NCBI GenBank assembly: GCA_022457155.1
Contig: JAJGOT010000292.1
Location: 567,501-631,500, forward strand
From: Cladopsammia gracilis
Taxonomy: Eukaryota > Cnidaria > Anthozoa > Scleractinia > Dendrophylliidae
DNA length: 64,000 nucleotides
Reading direction: 5' to 3'
The position numbers and the translations under genes were made by a program. Positions within the stretch are counted from its first letter, which is position 1. Each line of letters starts with the position of its first letter. Below, piece after piece: positions 31,614 to 43,200 of the stretch. The notes under the pieces are model-generated. The model was given only the letters and a program-made list of their open reading frames with translations. It did not search any database and was not told the DNA's origin.

Positions 31614-34057
31614 CAAGAGGAAAACAAACAAAATGGCGGCCAAGGACGGCCAAGGAGGGATTTCTGTGGAACCAAGTGGAACCATTTATCGACCTGTAAA
31701 GTTTTTCTTTGCCTTGCTGTTTCAAAAATGATGATACACAGGCAATGAAGGTAAAAATTCGAAACGCAGCAGATTACGAAACATGTTTTTTTTTTCAAGG
31801 AAGCACGATTTTTCAAAGGAAAGGAGTAAATTTACCGTCTCAGCTATAAAGGGACTTTTAGTTTCTTATATTATAGTATTTTCGGCCTCTTTTCCCACGA
31901 TCACGCCCGCAAGCAACAAAATAGCATGAAGTTTTTGTGGTGATATTTTTTCGATTTAACCGTCGATGCTTTCGCCGTTGCTCTTGCGCGGGTATCACCG
32001 TTTTGTTGGCATTTTAAAGTAATTTACCGTCTTCCTCTCAATAAAACACTTTTACTTGATCTTTTACTCAGAGATGGTTTGCTGATCCAGTTAAAACACT
32101 GACAACAGCAAAATATGTTAAATCAAGTGCTTTTTATTTACTCATTTCCGGGAATATCTCCCACCAAGTTAACATTTTCAAAAAAAAGAAAAGACAAGTG
32201 AAGACAAGTCAAAGTATTTTTCCCATATTTGTTAGAGGTGTTTGTCACAATTGTTTCTGAGGAAAACATGTACAATTTATGTTGGAAATGACAGCAGTGT
32301 GATTAGTGTATTTTATTACCAAATAAATCAAATAAACCTGTAAAATTGAAGATTAAAGTACATTTACTCCATTTCCAAACGTAGCTACATCCGCCCTAAA
32401 TGGTGACCAGGGGATGTGACAGTATTCTGAAACCAGCAAATAAACAAGTCATGGGCCAAAGCTACTCGTCCCCCAATTTAAAAATTATCATTTAACGGCC
32501 AAAATCTTTAATTCCCAATCTGCCGACTTTATACACACTTCCCTGTCAATCTCTACCTGGATATTGCACATGAAGTATACATATTGGTTCATGTCAACTA
32601 ACTGTGACTGGCATGGAAAATCCCCTCTGGCAAATTATAACCCTAGGGATTTGATGAGGAAACCCTTCTAAAGTTAAAATAATATATAGCTTTGGTCAAC
32701 TTCAGAAGCTGGACTGGGCTTCCTAAATCTAGCCATTGTTTACAGGTAGAAAGGTTTGGTCACTTGATTGCCGGATTGTTTTAAATCAAAGCTTCCCTGT
32801 CTGATGTGGCAGGGATGCTTGTAAGCCCTTACAACCCCTAAGGCCATGTCAGTGGGAATCTTATGCTCCTGACACATTAAACAAAGCCAGACTGGACTGC
32901 AAGAGAAAGGCCTGACCAGAAAGCACCCTGTTCTCCATGGTTGTGTTAAAAACCAAAATGTTAATAAAACATCACAAAGAAGCTTAATGTGTCATACTTA
33001 TAACAAGGATGGCTCCCAAATAAAAAAGAAATCTGGACCTATTCCTTCTCTGTTGGACAAGTGACAGAATTTCCTGATCAGACAGAAAAATCCACTAGAC
33101 CTGAGCCATGATTGTAAAAATTCATCAACATCTCCCTCCTTCATAGCGGCTTTTTTCAGTAAAAAACTGAAATGTAGAAAATATAAAATGAAAAGGGGGC
33201 ACATGGGGAACATTTCTTGTGCACTTCACTTTTTCCTCTCCTCAGCCTCAGCTCAAAGACTAGCTTCTTACTGTGGCATGAAAGAATGTTTCACAGCTGA
33301 TTATATCCTAGAATGTTTTTTTATTGTATCAACCCAATGGCTTGCAATGATTACCATTCTGAAATCCTGATATATTATAGTTCAAAGCCATATTAATCAT
33401 ATCATTTACTCATTCAAACAAGGAATAAAATTAATTTCATGCTTGACATTCTACTCCACTGTTTTCTGGCAAACAGACCGGCTCTTAAACCTTAAGCTGA
33501 CTAGAGGCAAAAACATGTTAACTAGAATTCTGCTGACATGTGTTTCTCAAAAGTGCAGAAAACTTTGGAGCCCGAAAAGCTGTTATGTGCAGAATGTTTG
33601 TTAAGAAAAATTGAATTTTTAATGATTTTGACAGCTAAGCAAAAAAAAAACCACCCTAAGATCATTGGTCCAAACAAGTTAGGATGTACCCTGCATGGGT
33701 GCCTCTCATCTATCTCATAAACTATATGATATTACATGCCTCTGTTGACTCATATTTTTGCCACAAGGAAGAGCCCCAGGGCAAAAGGCCTGCTGTAAGA
33801 GAACTTCTGGTATTTAGAGTGCCTGGGATGATTTGCCAGCAATAAACTACATTGCCATTTCATAGAAGCAAAATCTTAAAAACAGTTCTTGGGCCTGAAA
33901 TGTGGTTGGGAATTTTGAGGGTAAGATTTCCATATAATCCCACAAATTATAAATAACTTCTATAAACTATGAATGAGTTCTGAAGACTGAAACAAAAGCC
34001 AGAACAAAAGATTGCCTAAATAAAAACAATAGTACATACATTCATGTGCAAAATTGG
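31614..34057. other. No gene seen
   Basis: Low-complexity-free AT-rich sequence, intron- or intergenic-like. Short frames only. Confidence 0.35.
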
Positions 34058-34301
34058 GCCATTCCATTTAATATCCGCACCCCCCCCCCCCATTGAGGTA
34101 TAAGGAAATCTTGGGGGGGGAGTTAGATACTTGTGTCAGCATCCTTTGATCTTCAAAAATTTCCCAAGGGGGTAACAAAAAGATTTGCTATTTCTAAGGG
34201 GGGTGTTCTGTCGGCACTTTGATCTTTTTTTCTTTAGGGGGGATGTTGAGTGAATACCTCAATGGGGGGGGGGGGGGGTGCGGATATAAAATGGAATGGC
34301 C
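34058..34301. mobile_element. MITE with C/G-run terminal repeats
   Basis: GGCCATTCCATTT...ATCCGCA, a C-run, then ATTGAGGTAT at the left. The right end is the complement with a G-run. About 45-bp arms and a 150-bp centre that also contains G-runs. No target duplication could be read with confidence. Similar in design to the elements at 10684 and 39650, but with different bases outside the run. Confidence 0.7.
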
Positions 34302-35451
34302 TGTTCATGTTGGGGGTTATACTAAAATCTTGCCATTTTGAGAAATGCATACCTGTTTTGTTTTTTATTGACATATTTTAAAAACTAAATTGAGCTTAAC
34401 TTCAGTCAAGCTGTCACAAGTGAATAAGTAACTGAATAGAAAACATTTGGCGGTCGGCTCTGTTTTATTTATGAAACCATAAATGAACTGAAAAGCAAAG
34501 AAAACAAACTGTATAAAACAATAGAGCGCAAGACAACAATAGGTAGAAATAGGTACAAAACAAGACATGCTTTTACACCGAGGTTCAGCCAGTATTCTAG
34601 ACTCTATTAAATTACATTACGCCCAGCATTCCCCATTCCTGTCATTCCAAAATTCTATAAATTATCACGCACCGGGAGGTGAGTGGCGAATGGTCTTTCA
34701 AAAAATTAAGATTATGGGTCTCGCAGTCTCGGTTATTTGAGCGGTTCTGCACGTCTCTGTGTGTCTCGATTTATTTGGTAAAGCCTTTCCATATAGCCTT
34801 TCTCTCCGCCTCGCATTTTGAAAGTTTAGAAGTGTAGGGCTCGCAGAAAAAATATCTCGAATTTAAGCTTACCATTCGCCACCCGTTACTGACGCAAAGC
34901 CTGAAAATCGGCGAATTATCTCTAAATCTTTCGCTTGTTGGATCATAGCCGCATCGTCAGGAACAGCTACAGTTTTGTTAACAGTTACTCAGGAAAACTG
35001 TTCAACTTTCACGTCTCGGAGACCTTCGATATAGCATTGTTTTGGTTTCTCGAAGAACCTACCGTGATCCGCCATCTTTTCTTAGAAAAACGTAAACCAA
35101 TCAGAATAGATGTAAGAATCAGGATCAATAAACCAATCAGCGGTCGTTTTAGATCGCTATGTCCCAGGGGTTTCTCCTCTCAAACGGCCATTTTGAAAAC
35201 CGAGAAGCCCCTGGGAACGAGGTTGATCCTAATAAACTGGATCCCAGTATTTAGGTAAATGATTCAGAATTATTTTACCAATGATTAGAGGTACTGTCAA
35301 CTTGTGACAAGACCTGGGAATCTATACACTGTTATCGATGGCTTCATGTTTTTTAACTTTCAATCTTTTTAATTTTTGCTTTTGTTCATTCATCCCACGA
35401 TATGAAAACCGAGAAGACACTGGGGACGAGGGTGCTCTCAGTAGACACAAG
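34302..35451. other. Intergenic with two small inverted-repeat pieces
   Basis: GGTGAGTGGCGAATGGT at about 34678 is mirrored by ACCATTCGCCACCCG at about 34870, a possible 210-bp MITE. At 35162-35225 the block CCCAGGGGTTTCTC is mirrored by GAGAAGCCCCTGGGAACGAGG, a fragment of the family at 31445. Confidence 0.45.
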
Positions 35452-35619
35452 ATGGCGTTGTACGCAGTCGGAGTAAAGAAAATTTGTGAGGTGATTGGAA
35501 ATGTCTCGTGGGGTGGCAATGACTTGGAACCTGGAGCGATAACACTTTATGAGGGCCGACGGGGCCACTACTACTGTATTGGAGTCCGTAAAACAGCAGC
35601 AGCAGCACGGTCAGAAAAG
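35452..35619 (+). CDS. Candidate first exon, unknown protein
   Basis: ATG in a good context (ACAAGATGGCG) opens 56 codons, starting MALYAVGVKKICEVIGNVSW and including GHYYCIGVRKTAAAARSEK, ending at AAAG|GTATGT, a good donor in phase 0. The ATG overlaps a YY1-like AAGATGGCG, common at animal first exons. A longer frame from 35338 reads through the preceding repeat fragment and is less likely. I do not recognise the family. The downstream exon is not found in this window. Confidence 0.45.
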
Positions 35620-36021
35620 GTATGTCAATCAATCAATGATTTTTATGCTTGAGCATGTAATCAGTGTTTTAACCCTTTAGCTCGTAATCGTACATTGTAT
35701 GTACGAAAAACACCAGTAGTGATTTGAAACTCTGCAGCTTTCACATATCTGGACAAGTGATAGTAATGATCACTTGTTAGGACAAAGCGATAAGTTTCAT
35801 ACATTGTAGCTTTAACACCCAACTACTTTAATAGATAAGCTTAATAATAATAATAATAATTATAATAATACTTTATTTACTCATTATTTTTTACAGCTCT
35901 ATTTTAAAAATACCTACACACATTTTATTAACAAAGTACTGATTATTTAAATAGTTAATATAATTTTGAGCCTGGAGCTAAATTAACAGTTGAGTTTTCT
36001 AGTTAGCCCCCAGCCATAGTT
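35620..36021. other. Intron-like DNA with (AAT)n tract
   Basis: Starts at the donor of the preceding exon. A short AAT microsatellite lies at about 35838-35868. No coding frame. Confidence 0.4.
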
Positions 36022-36030
36022 ACAACTATG

Positions 36031-36193
36031 TTAATAGCCCAATTTCGATATATTAAAATTCAACTTGAAACAAAAGACATCACTACGAGGCTTAGGGAAA
36101 CAAACCATATAAATCCCTACTATCATTCCCTTAAGCCTCATAGTGATGTCTTTTGTTTCAAGTTGAATTTTAATATATCGAAATTGGGCTATT
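36031..36193. mobile_element. Foldback MITE with 9-bp target repeat
   Basis: AATAGCCCAATTTCGATATA and onward, about 63 bp, is mirrored almost perfectly up to 36193 around a 30-bp loop. Flanked by ACAACTATG (36022-36030) and ACAACCATG (36194-36202), one mismatch apart. A 9-bp duplication suggests a Mutator-like transposase. Non-coding; frames here are mirror-image artefacts. Confidence 0.8.
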
Positions 36194-36593
36194 ACAACCA
36201 TGCTGCATATGGTTGTTCATTCGACTGCAAATCCAAAAATGCCCATTTCCAAAAAATGCACATCTTTGCATCAATTTTTTTTAATGGAAAAAATAATGCT
36301 GACCAAAAGTGTACATTTGCAACAAACTTCAAACCCGTTCCTCTGCATATACACTAAAAAAATTTTCCATCAATCTTTCAGCAGATTGAGCAATTACCAT
36401 TCATTCAGAGTGGGCTTGAGACAAATGTGAATTTCACATTTAACTACCTCTTATAGAGACAATTTAAAATTTTGCAAATTAGTGTCTCTGTATATATGTA
36501 CGGAGCAAAAACTTTGCAGTTAATTAACTGCGAAATATTGCTTCTGTATATATATGCAGTGAGGAAGTTACATGTAACTGCAAAATTTTTATT
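36194..36593. other. No gene seen
   Basis: AT-rich sequence between two foldback elements. Confidence 0.35.
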
Positions 36594-36786
36594 TAAGCAA
36601 TAGAACACATTTTCTATGAGTTTACCTGCGTGATAAACCCACTTGGGATGTTGGGAGAACACGAGAAAAGCTTGTAAATCACTCGCCTGCGGCTCATGAT
36701 TTACAAGCTTTTCTCGTGTTCTCCCAACATCCCAAGTGGGTTAATCACGCCGGTAAACTCATAGAAAATGTGTTCTATTGCTTTTA
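36594..36786. mobile_element. Foldback MITE, about 190 bp
   Basis: Arms of about 87 bp: TAAGCAATAGAACACATTTT...ACAAGCTTTTCTCGTGTTC and complement, with a 15-nt loop CACTCGCCTGCGGCTC. A further copy of the end motif TTTTCTATGAGTTTACCGGC lies at 38150-38170, so the element may belong to a larger family member ending there. Confidence 0.75.
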
Positions 36787-38429
36787 TGAAATAACTATGA
36801 AAAGCGTTTGGAAAGAGAGAACTTTGTTGTAGTTTTTGTGCCGATCAAGTAGCTTATTCTCATAACATTCATCGGATGACGCGGGAAAACCAATCAAAGC
36901 GGCTGAAAGAATGAACTTTACTTGATGCCACTGACAAAGCGCTGCACTGACAAATTCACGGGTTCAACGAAAGTGATGAAAAGTTTTAACGCTTTGAAAT
37001 TCATCAGTTGAAATTTATCAGCTGAAAAAAGAAAATATATTCAATGATTCAAAAGTTCTTTGAATGGGAAATCCAGATTGAATTGTGTCCGGAATCTGCC
37101 GCCGCAAACATGAATGTGCGAGGAAAGTTTGGAAACCTACAATTTTATGGCGTATTTTGGATTCAAAAATTGCCTTCTTGTCAAGAATTTTTCAATTGGA
37201 ATAAAGGTTAGTTCCAGAAACTCAGCTTCTGAAACTGTTTTCGACTTTATCTACTTACTTTGAAGGTACAGTGAAGCCCGTACTTCTCTACATTTTAAGT
37301 GCTGAATGAACACTAAGCTCATTGTTTTTAAGCCTGCAGTTCTGAGAGTTTGATTGGTTTCATGGAAAAGACTGAATTGTTTGATCATTCCATGCAAATA
37401 ATTTGTTTAACCATAAACCTATAATTTTTGTTAGTTTCATTTTCTTCTTGCTAATTGATCATCCTTGCTTGGACACATATTAAATCAGAATTTAAACTGA
37501 ATTTAAAAGTATTCCGTAGAAAGCAAAGTGCTCTAAAAACAAAATACGATAAAGCGTATAAATGGAATCGGCGTAAAATAATTCTCCTATACAACAAAGC
37601 TATACTTTTTATTTCTGCTGTGCAAATCCGTCTTATGTAGAAGTTATCTTAGGATTTGTAGGTAAGCTTACATTTATAAACTTCAGTTGAATTTCAATCG
37701 AAAATTTCCTCAGTTTGAGAGCCATTGTTTGCTCTTTGGGATCCATTTTTGAGCTTTTCACTAAACCTTCAGCTCAGTGAACTTCATAAAGTATTATCGA
37801 GGTTGTTTTGATTGTCCTTTATCGCTGCATGTAAGCCTTTCCAAGGTCTTCCAAGCCAATGTTAATGAAAATATATTCCTGTTGTTGATATCAGTTTTAA
37901 AAAAAGCTTAGTGTCTTTTGGCGATAAGCCATTTTTTGCTTGCGTGCGTGGGAAATTTTTGTCTTACATGTAGGTTTGAGCAGCAACTTATTGTTTACAA
38001 GAAACATATCTTCTGTTCTCATCTTCTAACAGACCGCAATATGCAATAAGACACTAAATCGGCTCGAGTTGTGAAATTCTTTTTCCTCACGCTTGTGTTG
38101 ATGCAGTGGAAAATTGAACTTTGTTTACTTAACAGTTTCTCTTGCGCGGTTTTCTATGAGTTTACCGGCACAATAGTTAATAGGTTTTTGACCAATCAGA
38201 AGGCGCGTAGTATCTCAGTTATTTTATAATTATATATAATAATTTTATATACCCCATTCGGAGCTACATGTACATGTATTCTTGCAAACTTATAACTCAT
38301 CCTCGTGCACGACCTTTGTCACCTGCTTTGCAATGCATTATAAACCTAGGCTTAAAAGTTTTATTAAACAGTATTTTACTGAGCTTAATTAAACCTAAGA
38401 GTATACAGTCTTTAATGGTCACTACTTTT
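36787..38429. other. No gene recognised
   Basis: Possible body of a transposon bounded by the foldback at 36594 and the end motif at 38150. No transposase frame is seen. Confidence 0.35.
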
Positions 38430-39070
38430 TCAGTTGGTAAATGTCAAATAAAACTTTGTGTCCAGCACTTTATAAGCAAATAACTAAAGTTTTAATAATA
38501 ATACATACAATGATACAGAACGAATGTGCTGGATCTTTATTTAATCAAAAAACGCATGTGTACAGTATGATCAATCACAAGACATGCAGGATTTTGTTCA
38601 CTATAATAATTTATGGTATATAAAGCTTAAGCTTAATTAGTTGGTAAATGTATTTAAAATAACACTAACAGTATGTTGTACCCAGCATGTTAGTTCTAAC
38701 CTGTTTAAAAGTTGGGGCCACACAACATGCGGGATTTTGTCAAAATATCTTCAATTATTTGGGAATTCTGAAACCATTACACTTGTTGGCACTAATCCCA
38801 TGGAAAAACTACATGTAATTTAAAATTGAAATTGTGAATTATGTTGCCCTGTTTTTTTTTTTCAAGCAAACAATTGTTTATATACATGTAATTCTCCTTG
38901 ACACCTATCCCAAAGTGAGAGAAATAGCAACAAAATAGCTTCAATTATTCAGGAATTTGGAAACCGTTATACTTGTTGACACTTCCCCTGGGGAAACTGA
39001 TTAAAAATTGAAATTGTGAATTATATTGTTCCAATGATTTTTTCAAGCAAACAATAGTCTATTATAATTC
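38430..39070. repeat. About 200-bp diverged tandem repeat
   Basis: Blocks around AGTTGGTAAATGT at 38434 and 38640, and around CTTCAATTATT...TTGAAATTGTGAATTAT at 38746 and 38939, show two to three diverged copies. Non-coding. Confidence 0.6.
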
Positions 39071-39076
39071 CCCTTT

Positions 39077-39406
39077 CAGGGTTGCCACTCATTAGAACAT
39101 AAAAAATTCCCTGACTTTTCCCTGACCTCAAAACAATTTTCACTGACTTTGCATTAGACAAATTATCAAATAAACCACATCCACTATTACATTTGCTTCA
39201 GCTTCTTTTGCAGACCATCAATATTCTTCTCGTCATTTTAGATCTCTTTACGTTTTTCACGGGATTTTGAGCGCATGACATTTGACTTCACCAAACTGAA
39301 AACAAAATTCCCTAACTTTTCACTGACTTTGACAAGAACTAAGACTTTCCCTGACCTTTTGCAAAATTCCCTGACTTTTCCCTGCACTTGAAAAATTTTT
39401 GTTTTT

Positions 39407-39437
<31 letters not shown>
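39077..39437. mobile_element. hAT-like MITE
   Basis: Starts CAGGGTTGCCAC and ends GTGGCAACCCTG, a hAT-style terminus. TTCCCTGACTTTTCCCTGAC motifs recur inside both ends. A minus-strand frame of 106 codons reads these repeats (SGKSQGKTK) and has no domain. Target duplication unclear. Confidence 0.7.
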
Positions 39438-39439
<2 letters not shown>

Positions 39440-39649
39440 TTTACAGATATCCTAAAGTGAGAGAAAGAGCAAATTAAAATCCCAAGGTAGCTGACCAATA
39501 GATGCTCAACAATGTCACTGTTTTCTGTGTTCATTAAATTATTCTGTTGAGAAATCAATTAAATTGTATGCCAAAACAACTCTGACCAAGATTTATTACT
39601 TCACTGTGACCACCTGATTTCCATCTTATCAGGGGTGATGGGTGTACAT

Positions 39650-40011
39650 CCCGGGGGGGGGGGGGGGGTACTCCCTTATATACACTATATAGGTACAGTG
39701 TAACTATGTGCCGCCCGGTAGGGTAGGGTTTTTGAGGTGCTCAGTATTTTGGGTATTGTTATCCTTAGATATTCCTTAGATAGGGTCAGTAAATTGCAGT
39801 ATTCACCTCAATGTGCAAAACGAAAAAGATAAGGTCTGTTAAAACTGTACTACACGCCTGAATTCGGCCTTAAAAAGGCTATCTCATGCTGATTTTCTAT
39901 ATATACATGTACACTGTACCCTTAAATAGGGCCAGGGTTTGAGAACCTTGGCGGCACACACCTATCCTAATGCCTAATGCCTGATGTATTTACCATGTTT
40001 TTTTAAATAAA

Positions 40012-40060
<49 letters not shown>

Positions 40061-40084
40061 TCGGGAGTACCCCCCCCCCCCCGG
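39650..40084. mobile_element. hAT-type MITE with G-run terminal repeats
   Basis: CCC, a long G-run and GTACTCCC at the left; GGGAGTAC, a long C-run and GG at the right. Flanked by GTGTACAT (39642-39649 and 40085-40092), an exact 8-bp duplication. The interior is unique except for a (GAT)n tract at 40011-40060 near the right end. Same family design as 10684-10965. Confidence 0.8.
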
Positions 40085-40120
40085 GTGTACATGTACTTGA
40101 TCTTAAATTAGGGACCCTAT

Positions 40121-41465
40121 AGATAGATAGATAGATGGATGGATGGATGGATGGATGGATGGATGGATAGGATGGGATGGGATGGGATGGGATGGGATGG
40201 GATGGGATGGGATGGGATGGGATGGGATGGGATGGGATGGGATGGGATGGGATGGGATGGGATGGGATGGGATGGGATGGGATGGGATGGGATGGGATGG
40301 GATGGGATGGGATGGGATGGGATGGGATGGGATGGGATGGGATGGGATGGGATGGGATGGGATGGGATGGGATGGGATGGGATGGGATGGGATGGGATGG
40401 GATGGGATGGGATGGGATGGGATGGGATGGGATGGGATGGGATGGGATGGGATGGGATGGGATGGGATGGGATGGGATGGGATGGGATGGGATGGGATGG
40501 GATGGGATGGGATGGGATGGGATGGGATGGGATGGGATGGGATGGGATGGGATGGGATGGGATGGGATGGGATGGGATGGGATGGGATGGGATGGGATGG
40601 GATGGGATGGGATGGGATGGGATGGGATGGGATGGGATGGGATGGGATGGGATGGATGGGATGGGATGGGATGGGATGGGATGGATGGGATGGGATGGGA
40701 TGGGATGGGATGGGATGGGATGGGATGGGATGGGATGGGATGGGATGGGATGGGATGGGATGGGATGGGATGGGATGGGATGGGATGGGATGGGATGGGA
40801 TGGGATGGGATGGGATGGGATGGGATGGGATGGGATGGGATGGGATGGGATGGGATGGGATGGGATGGGATGGGATGGGATGGGATGGGATGGGATGGGA
40901 TGGGATGGGATGGGATGGGATGGGATGGGATGGGATGGGATGGGATGGGATGGGATGGGATGGGATGGGATGGGATGGGATGGGATGGGATGGGATGGGA
41001 TGGGATGGGATGGGATGGGATGGGATGGGATGGGATGGGATGGGATGGGATGGGATGGGATGGGATGGGATGGGATGGGATGGATGGGATGGGATGGGAT
41101 GGGATGGGATGGGATGGGATGGGATGGGATGGGATGGGATGGGATGGGATGGGATGGGATGGGATGGGATGGGATGGGATGGGATGGGATGGGATGGGAT
41201 GGGATGGGATGGGATGGGATGGGATGGGATGGGATGGGATGGGATGGGATGGGATGGGATGGGATGGGATGGGATGGGATGGGATGGGATGGGATGGGAT
41301 GGGATGGGATGGGATGGGATGGGATGGGATGGGATGGGATGGGATGGGATGGGATGGGATGGGATGGGATGGGATGGGATGGGATGGGATGGGATGGGAT
41401 GGGATGGGATGGGATGGGATGGGATGGGATGGGATGGGATGGGATGGGATGGGATGGGATGGGAT
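40121..41465 (+). repeat. (GATGG)n satellite with GATA/GGAT lead-in
   Basis: ATAG and ATGG tetranucleotides (40121-40170) pass into about 1.3 kb of GATGG, roughly 259 units. Only three units, near 40651, 40681 and 41081, have lost a G. All six frames stay open because the repeat contains no stop; they are not genes. Every stretch of four units satisfies the G3-N2-G3 pattern for G-quadruplexes, with G on the plus strand only. Confidence 0.98.
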
Positions 41466-42137
41466 AACTTTATTTATACACGGTATTTCCATCAGCTTAA
41501 ATTATCATAATCAGCTAACTTCCTAACTACAAATAAGAGGTACAATATAAAAAAAATAAATACTGCTTTTCATGGAGGCCGTGTTCAAAAATAATTTTGT
41601 TAAATCTTCCATTACCTTGTTTCTCAACAATTATTGCATCAATTTATCCAGTGAGACCATCATATTTTTCATAATTACATCATATTACAGTGATTGTTAT
41701 GACTTGATTTTGTTGGAAATTATGCTTACGCGTAGAGTTGCCCAGAGATCTTGGCTGGTGATAGTGTGAAATTAAGTTAATCTACTATTTAATGAAGTTT
41801 CAACCATTCCTTTTTTCAACAAACTACAGAAAAGGGATTGGGATGGAGGTGTCAAGTGCAACACCCCTTAAAAAGGTTGGATACAGCTGTACAGACACAT
41901 GTTGTGCATACATGTATATTAAGTGCCAACGTCCAGTATATTTATGTATTGTGATTTATTTCTAATCAATGTTAAAGGAACCATATTGTTAGAAAGGACA
42001 TGCATGTGCAGCTGTATGTACTTAGTCAATACCAGGAAATATAAAAGTATGAAGTTAAACTGAAATTTCCAAAGGGGTAGTTTTTTTATTATTATTACAA
42101 AATTCATTAATAGTCATAAGGAAAATACAAAAAAATA
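41466..42137. other. No gene seen
   Basis: AT-rich DNA. Frames of about 60 codons lack motifs. Confidence 0.35.
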
Positions 42138-42599
42138 AAAAGTTTAATGAAGGTGTGAAAATCCTGACACAGAACAGCTATACTGCATCACTGTTACAGA
42201 ATAGTAATAGGAATGCTAATAAGCTTCATCACTATTGTTCTTATAACCCCCATCCCCTTCCCCCCTTCTTCTCTCCCCCTCCTTTTCCCCACTCCTCCCC
42301 CCTCCTTCTCCTTCTCCTTCTCCTCCTCCTTTCTCCCCTCCCCCTCATTCCCCACCTTCTCCTTCTCCCCCTCCATCTCCCCCCTCTTCCCCCTCCTCTG
42401 CCTTTCTTCTTCACCCACTCTAAGGAATAAGAAATAGATAAAATAAATGTGAGCAGCAGAACTGTATAGATATTTACATTGGTGAGCTATTGTAAATATA
42501 CGTACATTTGTGCTGCTTATAAAAGAAAAATAACTGATTTAGATTACATACAGTATAGCTGTTCTGTGTCAGGATTTACAAACCCCCCATTAAGTTTTC
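42138..42599. mobile_element. Inverted-repeat element with polypyrimidine core
   Basis: ATCCTGACACAGAACAGCTA at 42162 is mirrored near 42556-42576 within arms of about 45 bp. The centre has a 170-bp C/T tract (42247-42420), a candidate for triplex (H-DNA) formation. The serine-, proline- and leucine-rich frames here come from the tract. Confidence 0.65.
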
Positions 42600-43200
42600 A
42601 TTTCTTTTGTATATACAATACATACGGTACATGTATATAACACCATAGCACCATCAAACAGAAATTTACCAAAATGTACAGTAAACCATTCAAAACCTGT
42701 TAAGACTATACTTTCTTGACGACTATCAATATTACTATTAGACAGCATGCAGTGCAGGGTTTCATGGAAAGTATGGATCAAAGATCGGGGCTCAAGGATA
42801 ACAGATCAAGGATTTTGAAAAAAAAGTCAATGAAAAATAAGAGAAAGTTAAAATGTCTAAGATCACACAAAAATTAGAAAAAAATTAAAAAAGAAAACAA
42901 ATAAATTGAATCTTTCTGTATAAAATAAAGTAAAATGAAATATAAATTATTTTATAAAATACTCAAGGAAATGCGCATGCTATGATTAGTCAAACCACGT
43001 TAATTATAACTTGATAAAGCATGCACAAATTCTTGCCCCCTTGTAGTCATTAAAGAAATAAAAAAACTTGTTCCTCGTGCATTGTTCAGTTATATAAATC
43101 CTGGGAATTTTTTAAAACACTTGAGAAGTGTGAGTGAGAAGCACACTTCGCTTGTGCTCTTAATAAATCCTGTGTGTTCTTAATAATTCCTGTGCACTTG
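42600..43200. other. No gene seen
   Basis: AT-rich. Repeated TTAATAAATCCTGTG-like motifs lie just outside the large inverted repeat. Confidence 0.35.

Noticed and set aside
36028..36430. Plus-strand frames of 109 and 76 codons
   Set aside because: The first half reads a foldback element and the sequence has no domain.
40171..41465. Interstitial telomeric repeat
   Set aside because: The unit is GATGG, not TTAGGG, and is preceded by related tetranucleotides.
39990..41526. Several open frames of 440-500 codons on both strands over the GATGG array
   Set aside because: They read a stop-free 5-bp repeat in every phase (MGWDG; SHPIP). No non-repeat domain, so these are artefacts of the satellite.
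42155..42437. Serine/proline/leucine-rich frames on both strands
   Set aside because: By-product of the polypyrimidine tract within an inverted-repeat element.
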